Of a stretch of 45,975 nucleotides of DNA, positions 8,936 to 16,565 are shown piece by piece (the stretch's first letter is position 1; the number at the start of each line of letters is the position of its first letter). The stretch comes from Planctomycetaceae bacterium (GTDB taxonomy: Bacteria; Planctomycetota; Planctomycetia; Pirellulales; Pirellulaceae), in assembly GCA_002726245.1 (NCBI GenBank), contig PBSM01000213.1, positions 1 to 45,975 of the forward strand. The letters run 5' to 3'. The notes under the pieces are model-generated. The model worked only from the letters and a program-made list of their open reading frames with translations. It searched no databases and was not told the origin of the DNA. The position numbers were made by a program, and so were the translations under genes.

Positions 8936-8995
8936 GTAGGATGGACGCCCTCGTCTGTCCGTCTGAATGAGCGGACGGACGGGGCGTCCATCTAC
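8936..8995. repeat. Imperfect hairpin repeat upstream of the SDR gene
   Basis: The left arm GTAGGATGGACGCCC (8936-8950) pairs with GGGCGTCCATCTAC (8982-8995) with one bulged base. Inner arms GTCTGTCCG and CGGACGGAC extend the stem. This has the form of a dispersed intergenic palindrome and lies between the DUF1501 gene and the SDR. Confidence 0.65.
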
Positions 8996-9046
8996 GGGAT
9001 CGGTAAGCTATTCCTCGCCTACGCCACAAGCCATGGAGAATCTACC

Positions 9047-9883
9047 TTGTCGGGACCACTGAACTACCAACTGAATGCCAACGCCATGATCATCGGCGTT
9101 GGCTTGATGGGCCAGCACATGGCGACGCATGCCGTCGATTGGCTTGGACTGAAGAAACTCGTGCTGGTCGATCATTCACCGATGATCCCAGTTGGCACAG
9201 AGCAAGTGGCGCTGGCGGACCTTGCCACGTCGCTTGCTACAGCAAGTGCGTCGAACGTCGAAGTCGTTGCAGAAACAGTGGACGTGACAGACGAGGACGA
9301 AGTGCGTCAGTTGTTTCAGCGGCATCCCCAGATTAGCTACTTACAGCACACTGCGGGTATCTCGCCTAGGCCGCTCACGCCGCCGGAGGACTTGACGAAA
9401 GATGACATCATGGGCGCGTGTGAGGTGAATCTCTGGGGCACGCACAACGTACTCAAGCAAGGCGTCAACCACGGCGGGGTTGCGAAGAACGCTCGCGGAG
9501 TCATCATCCTCTCGACATCAGCGACCGTCGGAGCCGAAGGCCGAGCGAGCGCCGCGTATGAAGAATCGAAAGGCGGATTACTGAATCTGCTGAAGCTGCA
9601 ATCTCGCCACTTCGTCGAATCTCATGGATTGATTCTGAACGGCCTCGCGCCATCACCGCTCCGCGGCCCCATGGCGGCACAGAACGAAGTCGCTGCGGGC
9701 CGGCTGCAAGCCGTCGAAGATAAGATGCCCTTGGGAGGCCTCACCGAACCGAAGCACATCTCGGCCGCCACGATGTTCTTCTGGTCCGACGACTGCTGGT
9801 GTGTCGGCGAAGTACTGACGACCGACGGCGGTTACACGAAGCACAAGCCGATCTACGGACCGCTTCGCGCCGAGCCGACGTGA
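9047..9883 (+). CDS. Short-chain dehydrogenase/reductase-like protein
   Basis: A 278-residue Rossmann-fold protein. The nucleotide-binding loop is 'IIGVGLMGQHMA' near residue 14; the DHS after 'KLVLVDHS' is where the NAD(P) ribose would be bound. The classical SDR catalytic group is visible: 'ILSTSATVG' (Ser) and 'SAAYEESKGG' (Tyr and Lys). The C-terminal 'VLTTDGGYT' matches the usual 'VDGG' end of the family. I place the start at the TTG at 9047, which has GGAG at 9035-9038; the ATG at 9086 is the alternative and would leave almost nothing before the binding loop. Longer frames upstream run through the hairpin repeat. The substrate cannot be told. Confidence 0.75.
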   Translation: MSGPLNYQLNANAMIIGVGLMGQHMATHAVDWLGLKKLVLVDHSPMIPVGTEQVALADLATSLATASASNVEVVAETVDVTDEDEVRQLFQRHPQISYLQHTAGISPRPLTPPEDLTKDDIMGACEVNLWGTHNVLKQGVNHGGVAKNARGVIILSTSATVGAEGRASAAYEESKGGLLNLLKLQSRHFVESHGLILNGLAPSPLRGPMAAQNEVAAGRLQAVEDKMPLGGLTEPKHISAATMFFWSDDCWCVGEVLTTDGGYTKHKPIYGPLRAEPT

Positions 9884-10029
9884 CAAGACTGTTCGTTCGA
9901 GTAAAGTAGAGGCTTCACTCACGCAGATGCTTCCTGCACAAAGGCCCGTCATGCTCATGCCACTCGTTAGTTCGCTCGCGTTATCCGTGCGAGCGGTTCT
10001 CGTTCCTTAATGCGATTTGGTCACCGGCG

Positions 10030-13014
10030 GTGGGTTTCTTGAGATTACTGCTCTTTGCATTGTCCGCGTCTCTATTCACCGCTGTACCGGGCACGGAGGA
10101 GACTTCGCTTCGCATTCCGCCCAAAGAGCCCCGTGAGGCCTTGAAGACGTTCAGGCTTCAGCCGGGCTTTCGAATCGAGTTGGTGGCTGCCGAGCCGCTG
10201 ATTCGAGATCCGGTCGCAATTGACTTCGATGAGTCGGGACGGATGTACGTTGTCGAGTATCCCGAGTTCAACGAGTACAGTTTCAACAAGGGCCCAAAGC
10301 CGTCGGGAGCGGTAAAGCTGCTCGAAGACACCAATGGTGATGGCCGCTTTGACAAGTCGATGTTGTTTTTGGACACAGTCGCGTTTCCGACAGCGGTAGC
10401 CTGTTATGACGGCGGGGTTTTCGTCGGAGCGGCGCCGGACTTGTTGTACTGCAAAGACACCAACGGCGATGGCCGCGCCGATGTGCGCAACAAGGTCTTG
10501 ACCGGCTTCGCACGCGATTTCGCGGGCGGCGGATTGCTGAATTCCTTTCGCTGGGGATTGGACAATCGGATTCACATCGCCACGAGCTTTGCAGGCGGTA
10601 ACATTCGGAGCGCGAATCGCCCCGATGACGAACCCGTGTCCATTCGATCGCGCGGTGTGCTCCTCGATCCGCGCGCGCACCAGATTGAACTGACTAGCGG
10701 CGGTGGGCAACACGGGATGGGCATCGACGATTGGGGACGTACGTTTCTCTGCTCCAACGTCAACCCAATGCAATTGTTGATGTACGACGGGCGCTACGTA
10801 GCACGCAATCCGTTTTTCGCGCCGCCCGCCGCCGCCGTTGATATTAATGGCGAAGGACGATTAGCAGAATTGTTTCGTATCAGCCCGCTGGAACCGTGGC
10901 GGATTGAGCGATCGCGGATAGTTGCTGCTTCGCAACCCGACGACGAAGGCGCCAAGCCCGGTGGTTTGTTTACGTCATCAAGCGGTATCACCATCTACCG
11001 CGGTGATGCGTGGCCCCAAGAGTATCGCGGGAATCTGTTTGTGGGGGAAGTCACGAACAACCTGGTCTATCGTGCCAAGCTCGAAGCCAGTGGCGTTGGT
11101 CGTCTGGCACGGCGAGCTGATCGCGACTCAGAATTCCTGGCTTCGACCGACATCTGGTTTCGCCCTGTGCAGTTTGCCAACGCTCCGGATGGAAACTTGT
11201 ATGTTGTTGACATGTATCGCGAATTGATCGAAGGGGCGGCGTTTGTTCCGAAGCGAGTCCTTGATGAGCTTGACGCCAGCAGCGGTACGGATCGTGGTCG
11301 CATTTATCGAATCGTCGCCGTCGGGCGAGCTTCCCAGTCCGCCAAGCGTGATGTGAACCTCCAGTCAGGAGACCTGCCTCACAAGATGGCGACAGAACAA
11401 CTGGTCGCTTTACTGGAACACAGGAACGGATGGCATCGCGACACAGCGGCGCGGCTGTTGTATGAGCGCCAAGATCGTCGCGCGGTGGCGGCGTTGAAAG
11501 AGCTCGCGGCGAATTCGGACCGACCCGTGGGGCGTGTTCACGCAATGCACGCGCTAGACGGCCTGGGGCAACTTACACCGGAAGGGGTTTTGCCTCGACT
11601 CGTCGATACACATCCGGAAGTTCGCATTCATGCATTGAAGTTGTCCGAATCCATTGTGAACGAAGCGCCGGCGTTACGCGCCGAGCTTTATTCTATGGTC
11701 AACGACCCCGAACAGCGAGTGCGATATCAATTGGCGTTCTCGCTCGGCGCGATCTCGCCCTCTGTATCGCGGAATGAGGCACTCGCGCAGTTGCTGATAA
11801 GAGATGGCGACGACGAATGGCTTCGTACGGCGGTTCAAAGCTCTCTCGCGCAAGGCGCGGGCGATGTACTGCTCCTGCTGTCAACAAGGCCACAGTTTAG
11901 AGGCCGCGATAACGGCAAACAAATGTTGCAAGCGTTGGCTGCGCAAATTGGCGCACAGAATCGAAGTAGTGACCTTGCCTTGTTGTTGAAGAGCCTCGAG
12001 TTGATTCGCGAGGAGGAGAACGCAATCAAACAGGCAATGACTCTCGGTTTGTTCAGCCATGCGAACGACGAAGTCAAACAACGATTCCTTGCCGCTGGTT
12101 CCGGTAAGCTGGCTGAACTTCTGTCGGATCTCATTACCGATGCCCGTAAGACAGCCGCATCTAACGATGCAACGACAGATGATCGAGTCGATGCGATCCG
12201 TACACTGGCGCTCGCCGACTTCCGCGACGCCGAGGTTCAGGCGTTATTTGCCGATCTGCTGCAATTGCACCAGTCATCTCGCATCCAGTCCGTGGCGCTA
12301 GGAACTCTGGCAAAGCATGATCATCCGGAAGTGCTTCCTTTGTTGCATAATAAGTGGCCCGGGCTCAGCCCCAAGTTGCGAGTGCAGGCAATGGAAGCGA
12401 TGTTCGCACGCACGGATTGGACGCTGGCAACGCTCGACGCCGTTGTAAAGAAACAGATCGCCCGAACGGACATAAGCCAATCGCGGCTTGCGATGCTGAA
12501 AGACCATCATAATCCGCAAGTCCAACAGCTCGCTCGAAAGTTGCTGCGGACTCCGACGCTACGCCGGCAGGAAGTCGTAGAGACTTATCGATCGTCGCTG
12601 CAAATGAAAGGCAACGCCGACCGCGGCAAAACGGTCTTCAAGGGCAGTTGTTCGGCTTGTCACAAGATGAATGGTATTGGCAATTCCGTGGGAGCGGATT
12701 TGGCGGGAATCGGCAATCGACCCGCCGAGACGATCCTGACGAACATTCTTGATCCGAATCGTGACGTGAAACCTAAGTTTGCGAATTATGTCCTCGTGAC
12801 CAAGGACGGTCGTACAGTGACGGGAGTGATAATCGAAGAGACCGCCAACAGCATTCGCCTCGTTCGTGCGGACGGGACGGACGCAACCGTACTGCGGATT
12901 CACATCGAGAGTTTGCGGAACACCGGAATATCGTTTATGCCGGAAGGCCTCGAAAAACAGATCGATCCACAAGCGATGGCCGACTTGTTGACTTTCTTGG
13001 CAACTGACAAATAA
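10030..13014 (+). CDS. PVC-type heme-binding protein (propeller, HEAT repeats, cytochrome c)
   Basis: A 994-residue exported protein starting with GTG, with a signal peptide ('MGFLRLLLFALSASLFTAVP'). Residues about 35-430 form the membrane-bound-dehydrogenase-like propeller of planctomycetes and verrucomicrobia ('FRLQPGFRIELVAAEPLIRD', 'DFDESGRMYVVEYPEF'), with two 'DTNGDGR' calcium-like loops. Residues about 450-830 look like HEAT-type helical repeats. The C-terminal domain has the covalent heme motif CSACH at residues 874-878, followed by 'GADLAGIGNRPAETILTNIL'. The family is inferred to be a periplasmic electron-transfer protein tied to polymer degradation; no substrate is known. The length is normal. 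Confidence 0.9.
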   Translation: MGFLRLLLFALSASLFTAVPGTEETSLRIPPKEPREALKTFRLQPGFRIELVAAEPLIRDPVAIDFDESGRMYVVEYPEFNEYSFNKGPKPSGAVKLLEDTNGDGRFDKSMLFLDTVAFPTAVACYDGGVFVGAAPDLLYCKDTNGDGRADVRNKVLTGFARDFAGGGLLNSFRWGLDNRIHIATSFAGGNIRSANRPDDEPVSIRSRGVLLDPRAHQIELTSGGGQHGMGIDDWGRTFLCSNVNPMQLLMYDGRYVARNPFFAPPAAAVDINGEGRLAELFRISPLEPWRIERSRIVAASQPDDEGAKPGGLFTSSSGITIYRGDAWPQEYRGNLFVGEVTNNLVYRAKLEASGVGRLARRADRDSEFLASTDIWFRPVQFANAPDGNLYVVDMYRELIEGAAFVPKRVLDELDASSGTDRGRIYRIVAVGRASQSAKRDVNLQSGDLPHKMATEQLVALLEHRNGWHRDTAARLLYERQDRRAVAALKELAANSDRPVGRVHAMHALDGLGQLTPEGVLPRLVDTHPEVRIHALKLSESIVNEAPALRAELYSMVNDPEQRVRYQLAFSLGAISPSVSRNEALAQLLIRDGDDEWLRTAVQSSLAQGAGDVLLLLSTRPQFRGRDNGKQMLQALAAQIGAQNRSSDLALLLKSLELIREEENAIKQAMTLGLFSHANDEVKQRFLAAGSGKLAELLSDLITDARKTAASNDATTDDRVDAIRTLALADFRDAEVQALFADLLQLHQSSRIQSVALGTLAKHDHPEVLPLLHNKWPGLSPKLRVQAMEAMFARTDWTLATLDAVVKKQIARTDISQSRLAMLKDHHNPQVQQLARKLLRTPTLRRQEVVETYRSSLQMKGNADRGKTVFKGSCSACHKMNGIGNSVGADLAGIGNRPAETILTNILDPNRDVKPKFANYVLVTKDGRTVTGVIIEETANSIRLVRADGTDATVLRIHIESLRNTGISFMPEGLEKQIDPQAMADLLTFLATDK

Positions 13015-13112
13015 CCATCTGGCGCCGGCGTCGAACCAAGCGGCATGATCTTCGAGCAGAAACGCGAAGCTAACACTCCGAATTCCGCAAACAACTCGGC
13101 GGCGAAGATCAA

Positions 13113-13192
13113 CATATTCTTGCCACTCCGTATTCTTGCCTGTTTCGGCCGGGCCGCAGATTCGGGCAAGAAGATGGAGTGGCAAGAATATG
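13113..13192. repeat. Perfect 17-base inverted repeat before rpsU
   Basis: The arm CATATTCTTGCCACTCC (13113-13129) is exactly complementary to GGAGTGGCAAGAATATG (13176-13192). A second, smaller pair lies within (TCTTGCC at 13134-13140 and GGCAAGA at 13165-13171). The stem-loop lies between the PVC heme gene and the bS21 gene, about 160 bases before rpsU. It may be a dispersed palindrome or part of the rpsU leader. Confidence 0.7.
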
Positions 13193-13350
13193 CCAGTGTG
13201 GGTCTTCGATTCCGAGCTCGGCCGCATCTCCGGCTTGCAGAAGGCCTTAGGCATTTCCCGACAGGTACTCGAAGTGTCCTATCCTGCGGCGCCATATTCG
13301 TTTAAGGTACGTGATTCGTTCTGGTTCTGGACCTGGACCAAGGAGTATTG

Positions 13351-13551
13351 ATGGTTGTCATGCGTGTTCGCGACCGCGAATCGATTCAAGAGGCAGTCCG
13401 CCGCTTCCGCAAACTCGTCGAACGAAGTGGCTTGAAGAAGGAAATGAGGCGTCGGCAGTATTACGAGAAGCCAAGCGAGACCAAACGCCGTGCCCGCTTG
13501 CGAGCCGAGCGTCGCGCTTTCGCCATGCGCCGTGCCCAGAAGACTCGGTAG
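13351..13551 (+). CDS. rpsU: 30S ribosomal protein bS21
   Basis: A 66-residue basic protein with the full bS21 pattern: '[20 protein letters not shown]' at the start, then '[20 protein letters not shown]', and an Arg/Lys-rich C-terminus ('[17 protein letters not shown]'). bS21 sits on the small subunit platform and helps start-site selection on mRNA. The ATG at 13351 follows AAGGAG at 13340-13345 with a 5-base gap, which sets the start; a TTG one codon before it is an unlikely alternative. No other ribosomal genes are next to it; isolated rpsU is common. Confidence 0.93.
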   Translation: MVVMRVRDRESIQEAVRRFRKLVERSGLKKEMRRRQYYEKPSETKRRARLRAERRAFAMRRAQKTR

Positions 13552-13592
13552 AAGTAAACTCGATACCGCCCTCAACCGTCCGATCCAGGGAA

Positions 13593-15128
13593 TCAAGGCA
13601 GCTTGGGTTTCAGCGGCGCGCCGCCGTCGGTCTTGTCCACAGGGTAGAGTGCGTTGGTTTGCTCCAGGCTTGCGATCAATCCCCGCATCATCACGCGGAG
13701 CTGATCGGGCTTGCCGGTCGCGAGGTTCTTCGACTCAAAGGGATCTTCGGCGAGATTGTAGAGCTGATAGTGGGAGTCTTCAGAAGCTTTCGAAGGAAAG
13801 TAATGATAGACGACCTTCCAATCACCGCTGCGGTAACAGGTGAAGTAATCGCTGCGATGCGGCGAGTGCGGGTAGTGCATTAGAAACGTTTCGGCGCGTT
13901 TCTTATCGGGCTCGCCGGTGAGCAGCGTATCCAGGCGTAGGCCATCGACAACGTGCTTCTTCCGCGGCTCAAGGTCGGTGAGGGCGAGGATAGTCGGGAA
14001 CAAGTCGTAAACAGCAGCCTGCTGGATCTGGATGGCATCCGCGACGATCGGAAGACGCTTTTGATTCGAGTTATCGCCGCTAGCCTTCGCCCAGGTGGCG
14101 ATGAACGGTACGCGCATGCCACCCTCGTAGTGCGCGCCTTTCTTTCCACGCAGCGGAGCGGCGCAGGCGACCGCATGTTGATGTCCGAGCGGTGCATCAG
14201 AGCCGTTGTCGCCGAGGAAGAAAACAAGTGTGTTCTCGGCAACGCCTAGTTCGTTAAGATGATCGAGGACGTCGCCGAGCGACTTGTCCATACCCTCAAT
14301 CAACGTAGCGAAGGCTTGAGCGGGTGCGGGCTTGCCGGAGTCCTTGTAGTTGGCGGCGAAACGCGGATCGGAGTTGAACGGCGCATGCACGGCGTAGTGC
14401 GACATATAGAGAAAGAAGGGCGCGTCGTCCTTCACCGCAGCGGTAACATGCGGCTTGGCTTCGATCGTCAACGCCTCGGTCAGAAAGGTTTCGCTGCCAT
14501 GATACTTCTTCAGGTGCGGCACGGCGTGGTGCGACCTCCGTGTACCAAGGCCGTAGTTCTGCGAGCCGTAATAGCTGCCGGGCGCTCCGAACGAAGCACC
14601 ACCGACGTTGATGTCAAATCCGAGGTTCTTGGGCTCGGCGCCTTCAAACGCGCGAGCCCCGAAATGGCCTTTACCAACGTGGATTGTTCGATAGCCTGCT
14701 CCTTGCAATAACCGTGGCAACGTCACGTCGCTGGTCTTCAAGCCTTTCCAGTTCCATTGCGTCGGACCAAACGGACCGCGGTTGTTCTTTTCAGGATTGA
14801 TCCAGTTTGTCGCCTGATGCCGCGAGGCGTTCTGCCCGGTCATGATGGAGATGCGTGTCGGCGAGCAGACGCTCATGGCATAGAAATTGTTGAAGCGGAT
14901 TCCCTGCTTTGCCAAACGCTCCATATTCGGTGTGCGGTAGTAGTCGTTAAGCGGATACCGCTTCGGTGTGCCATCGTCATCGGTGAGAAAGGGCACGGAG
15001 GTGTCCATGACGCCCATGTCATCGACAAGGAAAATGACGATATTGGGTCGCTCCGCACGCACAGCACCGATGCACGCGCAGCTTAGCATCAGGACTACAA
15101 GGACCGTTCGTCTGATTGTCATCATCAT
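13593..15128 (-). CDS. Exported formylglycine-dependent sulfatase
   Basis: A 511-residue arylsulfatase-type protein. A signal peptide is seen ('MTIRRTVLVVLMLSCACIGA'), followed by 'RPNIVIFLVDDMGVMDTSVP', whose DD pair is a metal ligand. The catalytic motif CSPTR starts at Cys88, which would be converted to formylglycine, and continues 'ISIMTGQNASRH'. Further ligands appear in 'FFLGDNGSDAPLGH' and 'GKKGAHYEGGMRVPFIATW'. Substrates are likely sulfated polysaccharides. It is the last gene of a minus-strand group (PSD1 cytochrome, DUF1501, sulfatase), 39 bases after the DUF1501 gene. Two extra Met codons at the start make the exact start uncertain by a few residues. Confidence 0.93.
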   Translation of the reverse strand: MMMTIRRTVLVVLMLSCACIGAVRAERPNIVIFLVDDMGVMDTSVPFLTDDDGTPKRYPLNDYYRTPNMERLAKQGIRFNNFYAMSVCSPTRISIMTGQNASRHQATNWINPEKNNRGPFGPTQWNWKGLKTSDVTLPRLLQGAGYRTIHVGKGHFGARAFEGAEPKNLGFDINVGGASFGAPGSYYGSQNYGLGTRRSHHAVPHLKKYHGSETFLTEALTIEAKPHVTAAVKDDAPFFLYMSHYAVHAPFNSDPRFAANYKDSGKPAPAQAFATLIEGMDKSLGDVLDHLNELGVAENTLVFFLGDNGSDAPLGHQHAVACAAPLRGKKGAHYEGGMRVPFIATWAKASGDNSNQKRLPIVADAIQIQQAAVYDLFPTILALTDLEPRKKHVVDGLRLDTLLTGEPDKKRAETFLMHYPHSPHRSDYFTCYRSGDWKVVYHYFPSKASEDSHYQLYNLAEDPFESKNLATGKPDQLRVMMRGLIASLEQTNALYPVDKTDGGAPLKPKLP

Positions 15129-15167
15129 GGACGGAGTTTCTCCCGCGGCCAGTTCATCGCCCGGCGG

Positions 15168-16565
15168 TCATGCAATGATATTCTGTACGATGGTGCCTTC
15201 GATATCCGTGAGTCGAAACTCGCGACCGCTGTAGGCATAGGTGAGTTGCTCGTGATCCAAACCAAGCAAATGTAGAACCGTCGCGTGCAGGTCATGGACG
15301 TGGACTTTATTCTCAACGGCTGTGAACCCAAATTGGTCGGACGCTCCATGAATTGTGCCGCCCTTGATCCCACCACCTGCTAACCACATGGTGAACCCAA
15401 ACGGATTGTGATCGCGTCCGTCACCACTTTGTGAAGTCGGTGTGCGTCCAAACTCGCCTCCCCAGATGACCAACGTCTCGTCGAGCAGTCCGCGTTGCTT
15501 GAGATCCGTCAGCAATTGAGCGATAGGTCGATCAACATCCTTGCACAGTCGCTCGTTACCGGCATTGTGCTTGCTATGGGTGTCCCACGGCTGCCGGTTG
15601 CCGTAGAAGACTTGCACGAACCGAACGCCACGTTCGCTCAATCGACGCGCGAGCAAGCAAGCCTTTGAAAACTCGCTCGCTCCATAAGCTTCCAGCGAGC
15701 CTTTGGCTTCGCGCGAAATGTCAAACGTGTCGAGCGCCTCGTACTGCATGCGAAACGCTAACTCCATCGAACGGATGCGAGTCTCCAGAGCATCGTCGCC
15801 AAGTCGTTCGGCGGCGTGCTGGCGATTGATACGCGAGATCAGATCGAGTTGGTCACGCTGGTCGTCGCGAGAAAGGAACTCGTTCTTCAAGTGCGGGATC
15901 ATCTTCTCGGGAGTCAGATCCGAGTTGTTGATGTGGGTTGCCTGATGTCGCCCGGGAAGGAAAGCTGCTCCCCACAGCTTGGGACCGACAACCGGTTTGC
16001 CGGGACAGAGTGCAATGTAGCTTGGCAGGTTCTCGTTCTCGGTTCCTAAACCGTACGAAGTCCACGCTCCCAAACTTGGCCGTGTTGGCGTTAGTACTCC
16101 AAGGTTCATCATGCAGAGCGCGGGAGCGTGATTCGGAAAATCCGTGTGCATCGAGCGAATGATCGCCATGTGATCGACATGACCGCCAAGCTGATGGAGA
16201 TGCTCCGAGACAGGAATTCCCGATTCGCCAAATCTCCGGAATCGAACCGGCGAAGGGAGTAGTCCCGCTGTTGGAGAAGCCGTTCGTATGTCAGCGCCTT
16301 TCGGCTTCTGTCCCGCCAGTTTCGCCAACATCGGCTTGGGATCAAACGTATCAACCTGCGAGGGGCCTCCGCTCATGAACAGGAAGATGACTCGCTTAGC
16401 GCGCGGTACGAAATGGGGTGCCAACGCGGCCAGTGCGGCTCTCGGAGCTAAGGCCCCAGTCAAGCCAAGCATCCCAAAGCTACCGCCGACATAACGCAGC
16501 ATGTCGCGACGCGAAATACATCCACCCATCTGTTCTGTGAGGTCAATCGACATAGAGAAATTCAT
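15168..16565 (-). CDS. DUF1501 family exported protein (PSD1-paired type)
   Basis: A 465-residue DUF1501 protein with a twin-arginine signal ('SRRDMLRYVGGSFGMLGLTG', R19-R20). Landmarks are 'VIFLFMSGGPSQVDTFDPKP', 'IIRSMHTDFPNHAPALCMMN', 'GGEFGRTPTSQSGDGRDHNP' and a C-terminal 'LDHEQLTYAYSGREFRLTDI'. The start lies inside the end of the PSD1 gene (22-base overlap from 16565, or 11 bases if the Met at 16553 is used). Such coupling is the standard PSD1-DUF1501 arrangement in planctomycetes. Its role is thought to be linked to exported polymer breakdown, but no reaction is established. Confidence 0.92.
   Translation of the reverse strand: MNFSMSIDLTEQMGGCISRRDMLRYVGGSFGMLGLTGALAPRAALAALAPHFVPRAKRVIFLFMSGGPSQVDTFDPKPMLAKLAGQKPKGADIRTASPTAGLLPSPVRFRRFGESGIPVSEHLHQLGGHVDHMAIIRSMHTDFPNHAPALCMMNLGVLTPTRPSLGAWTSYGLGTENENLPSYIALCPGKPVVGPKLWGAAFLPGRHQATHINNSDLTPEKMIPHLKNEFLSRDDQRDQLDLISRINRQHAAERLGDDALETRIRSMELAFRMQYEALDTFDISREAKGSLEAYGASEFSKACLLARRLSERGVRFVQVFYGNRQPWDTHSKHNAGNERLCKDVDRPIAQLLTDLKQRGLLDETLVIWGGEFGRTPTSQSGDGRDHNPFGFTMWLAGGGIKGGTIHGASDQFGFTAVENKVHVHDLHATVLHLLGLDHEQLTYAYSGREFRLTDIEGTIVQNIIA

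Noticed and set aside
13190..13351. A 53-codon frame ending in TGATG at the rpsU start
   Set aside because: Its ATG lies within the 17-base inverted repeat and it has no ribosome binding site or family likeness. The TGATG overlap is probably chance, although translational coupling cannot be excluded.
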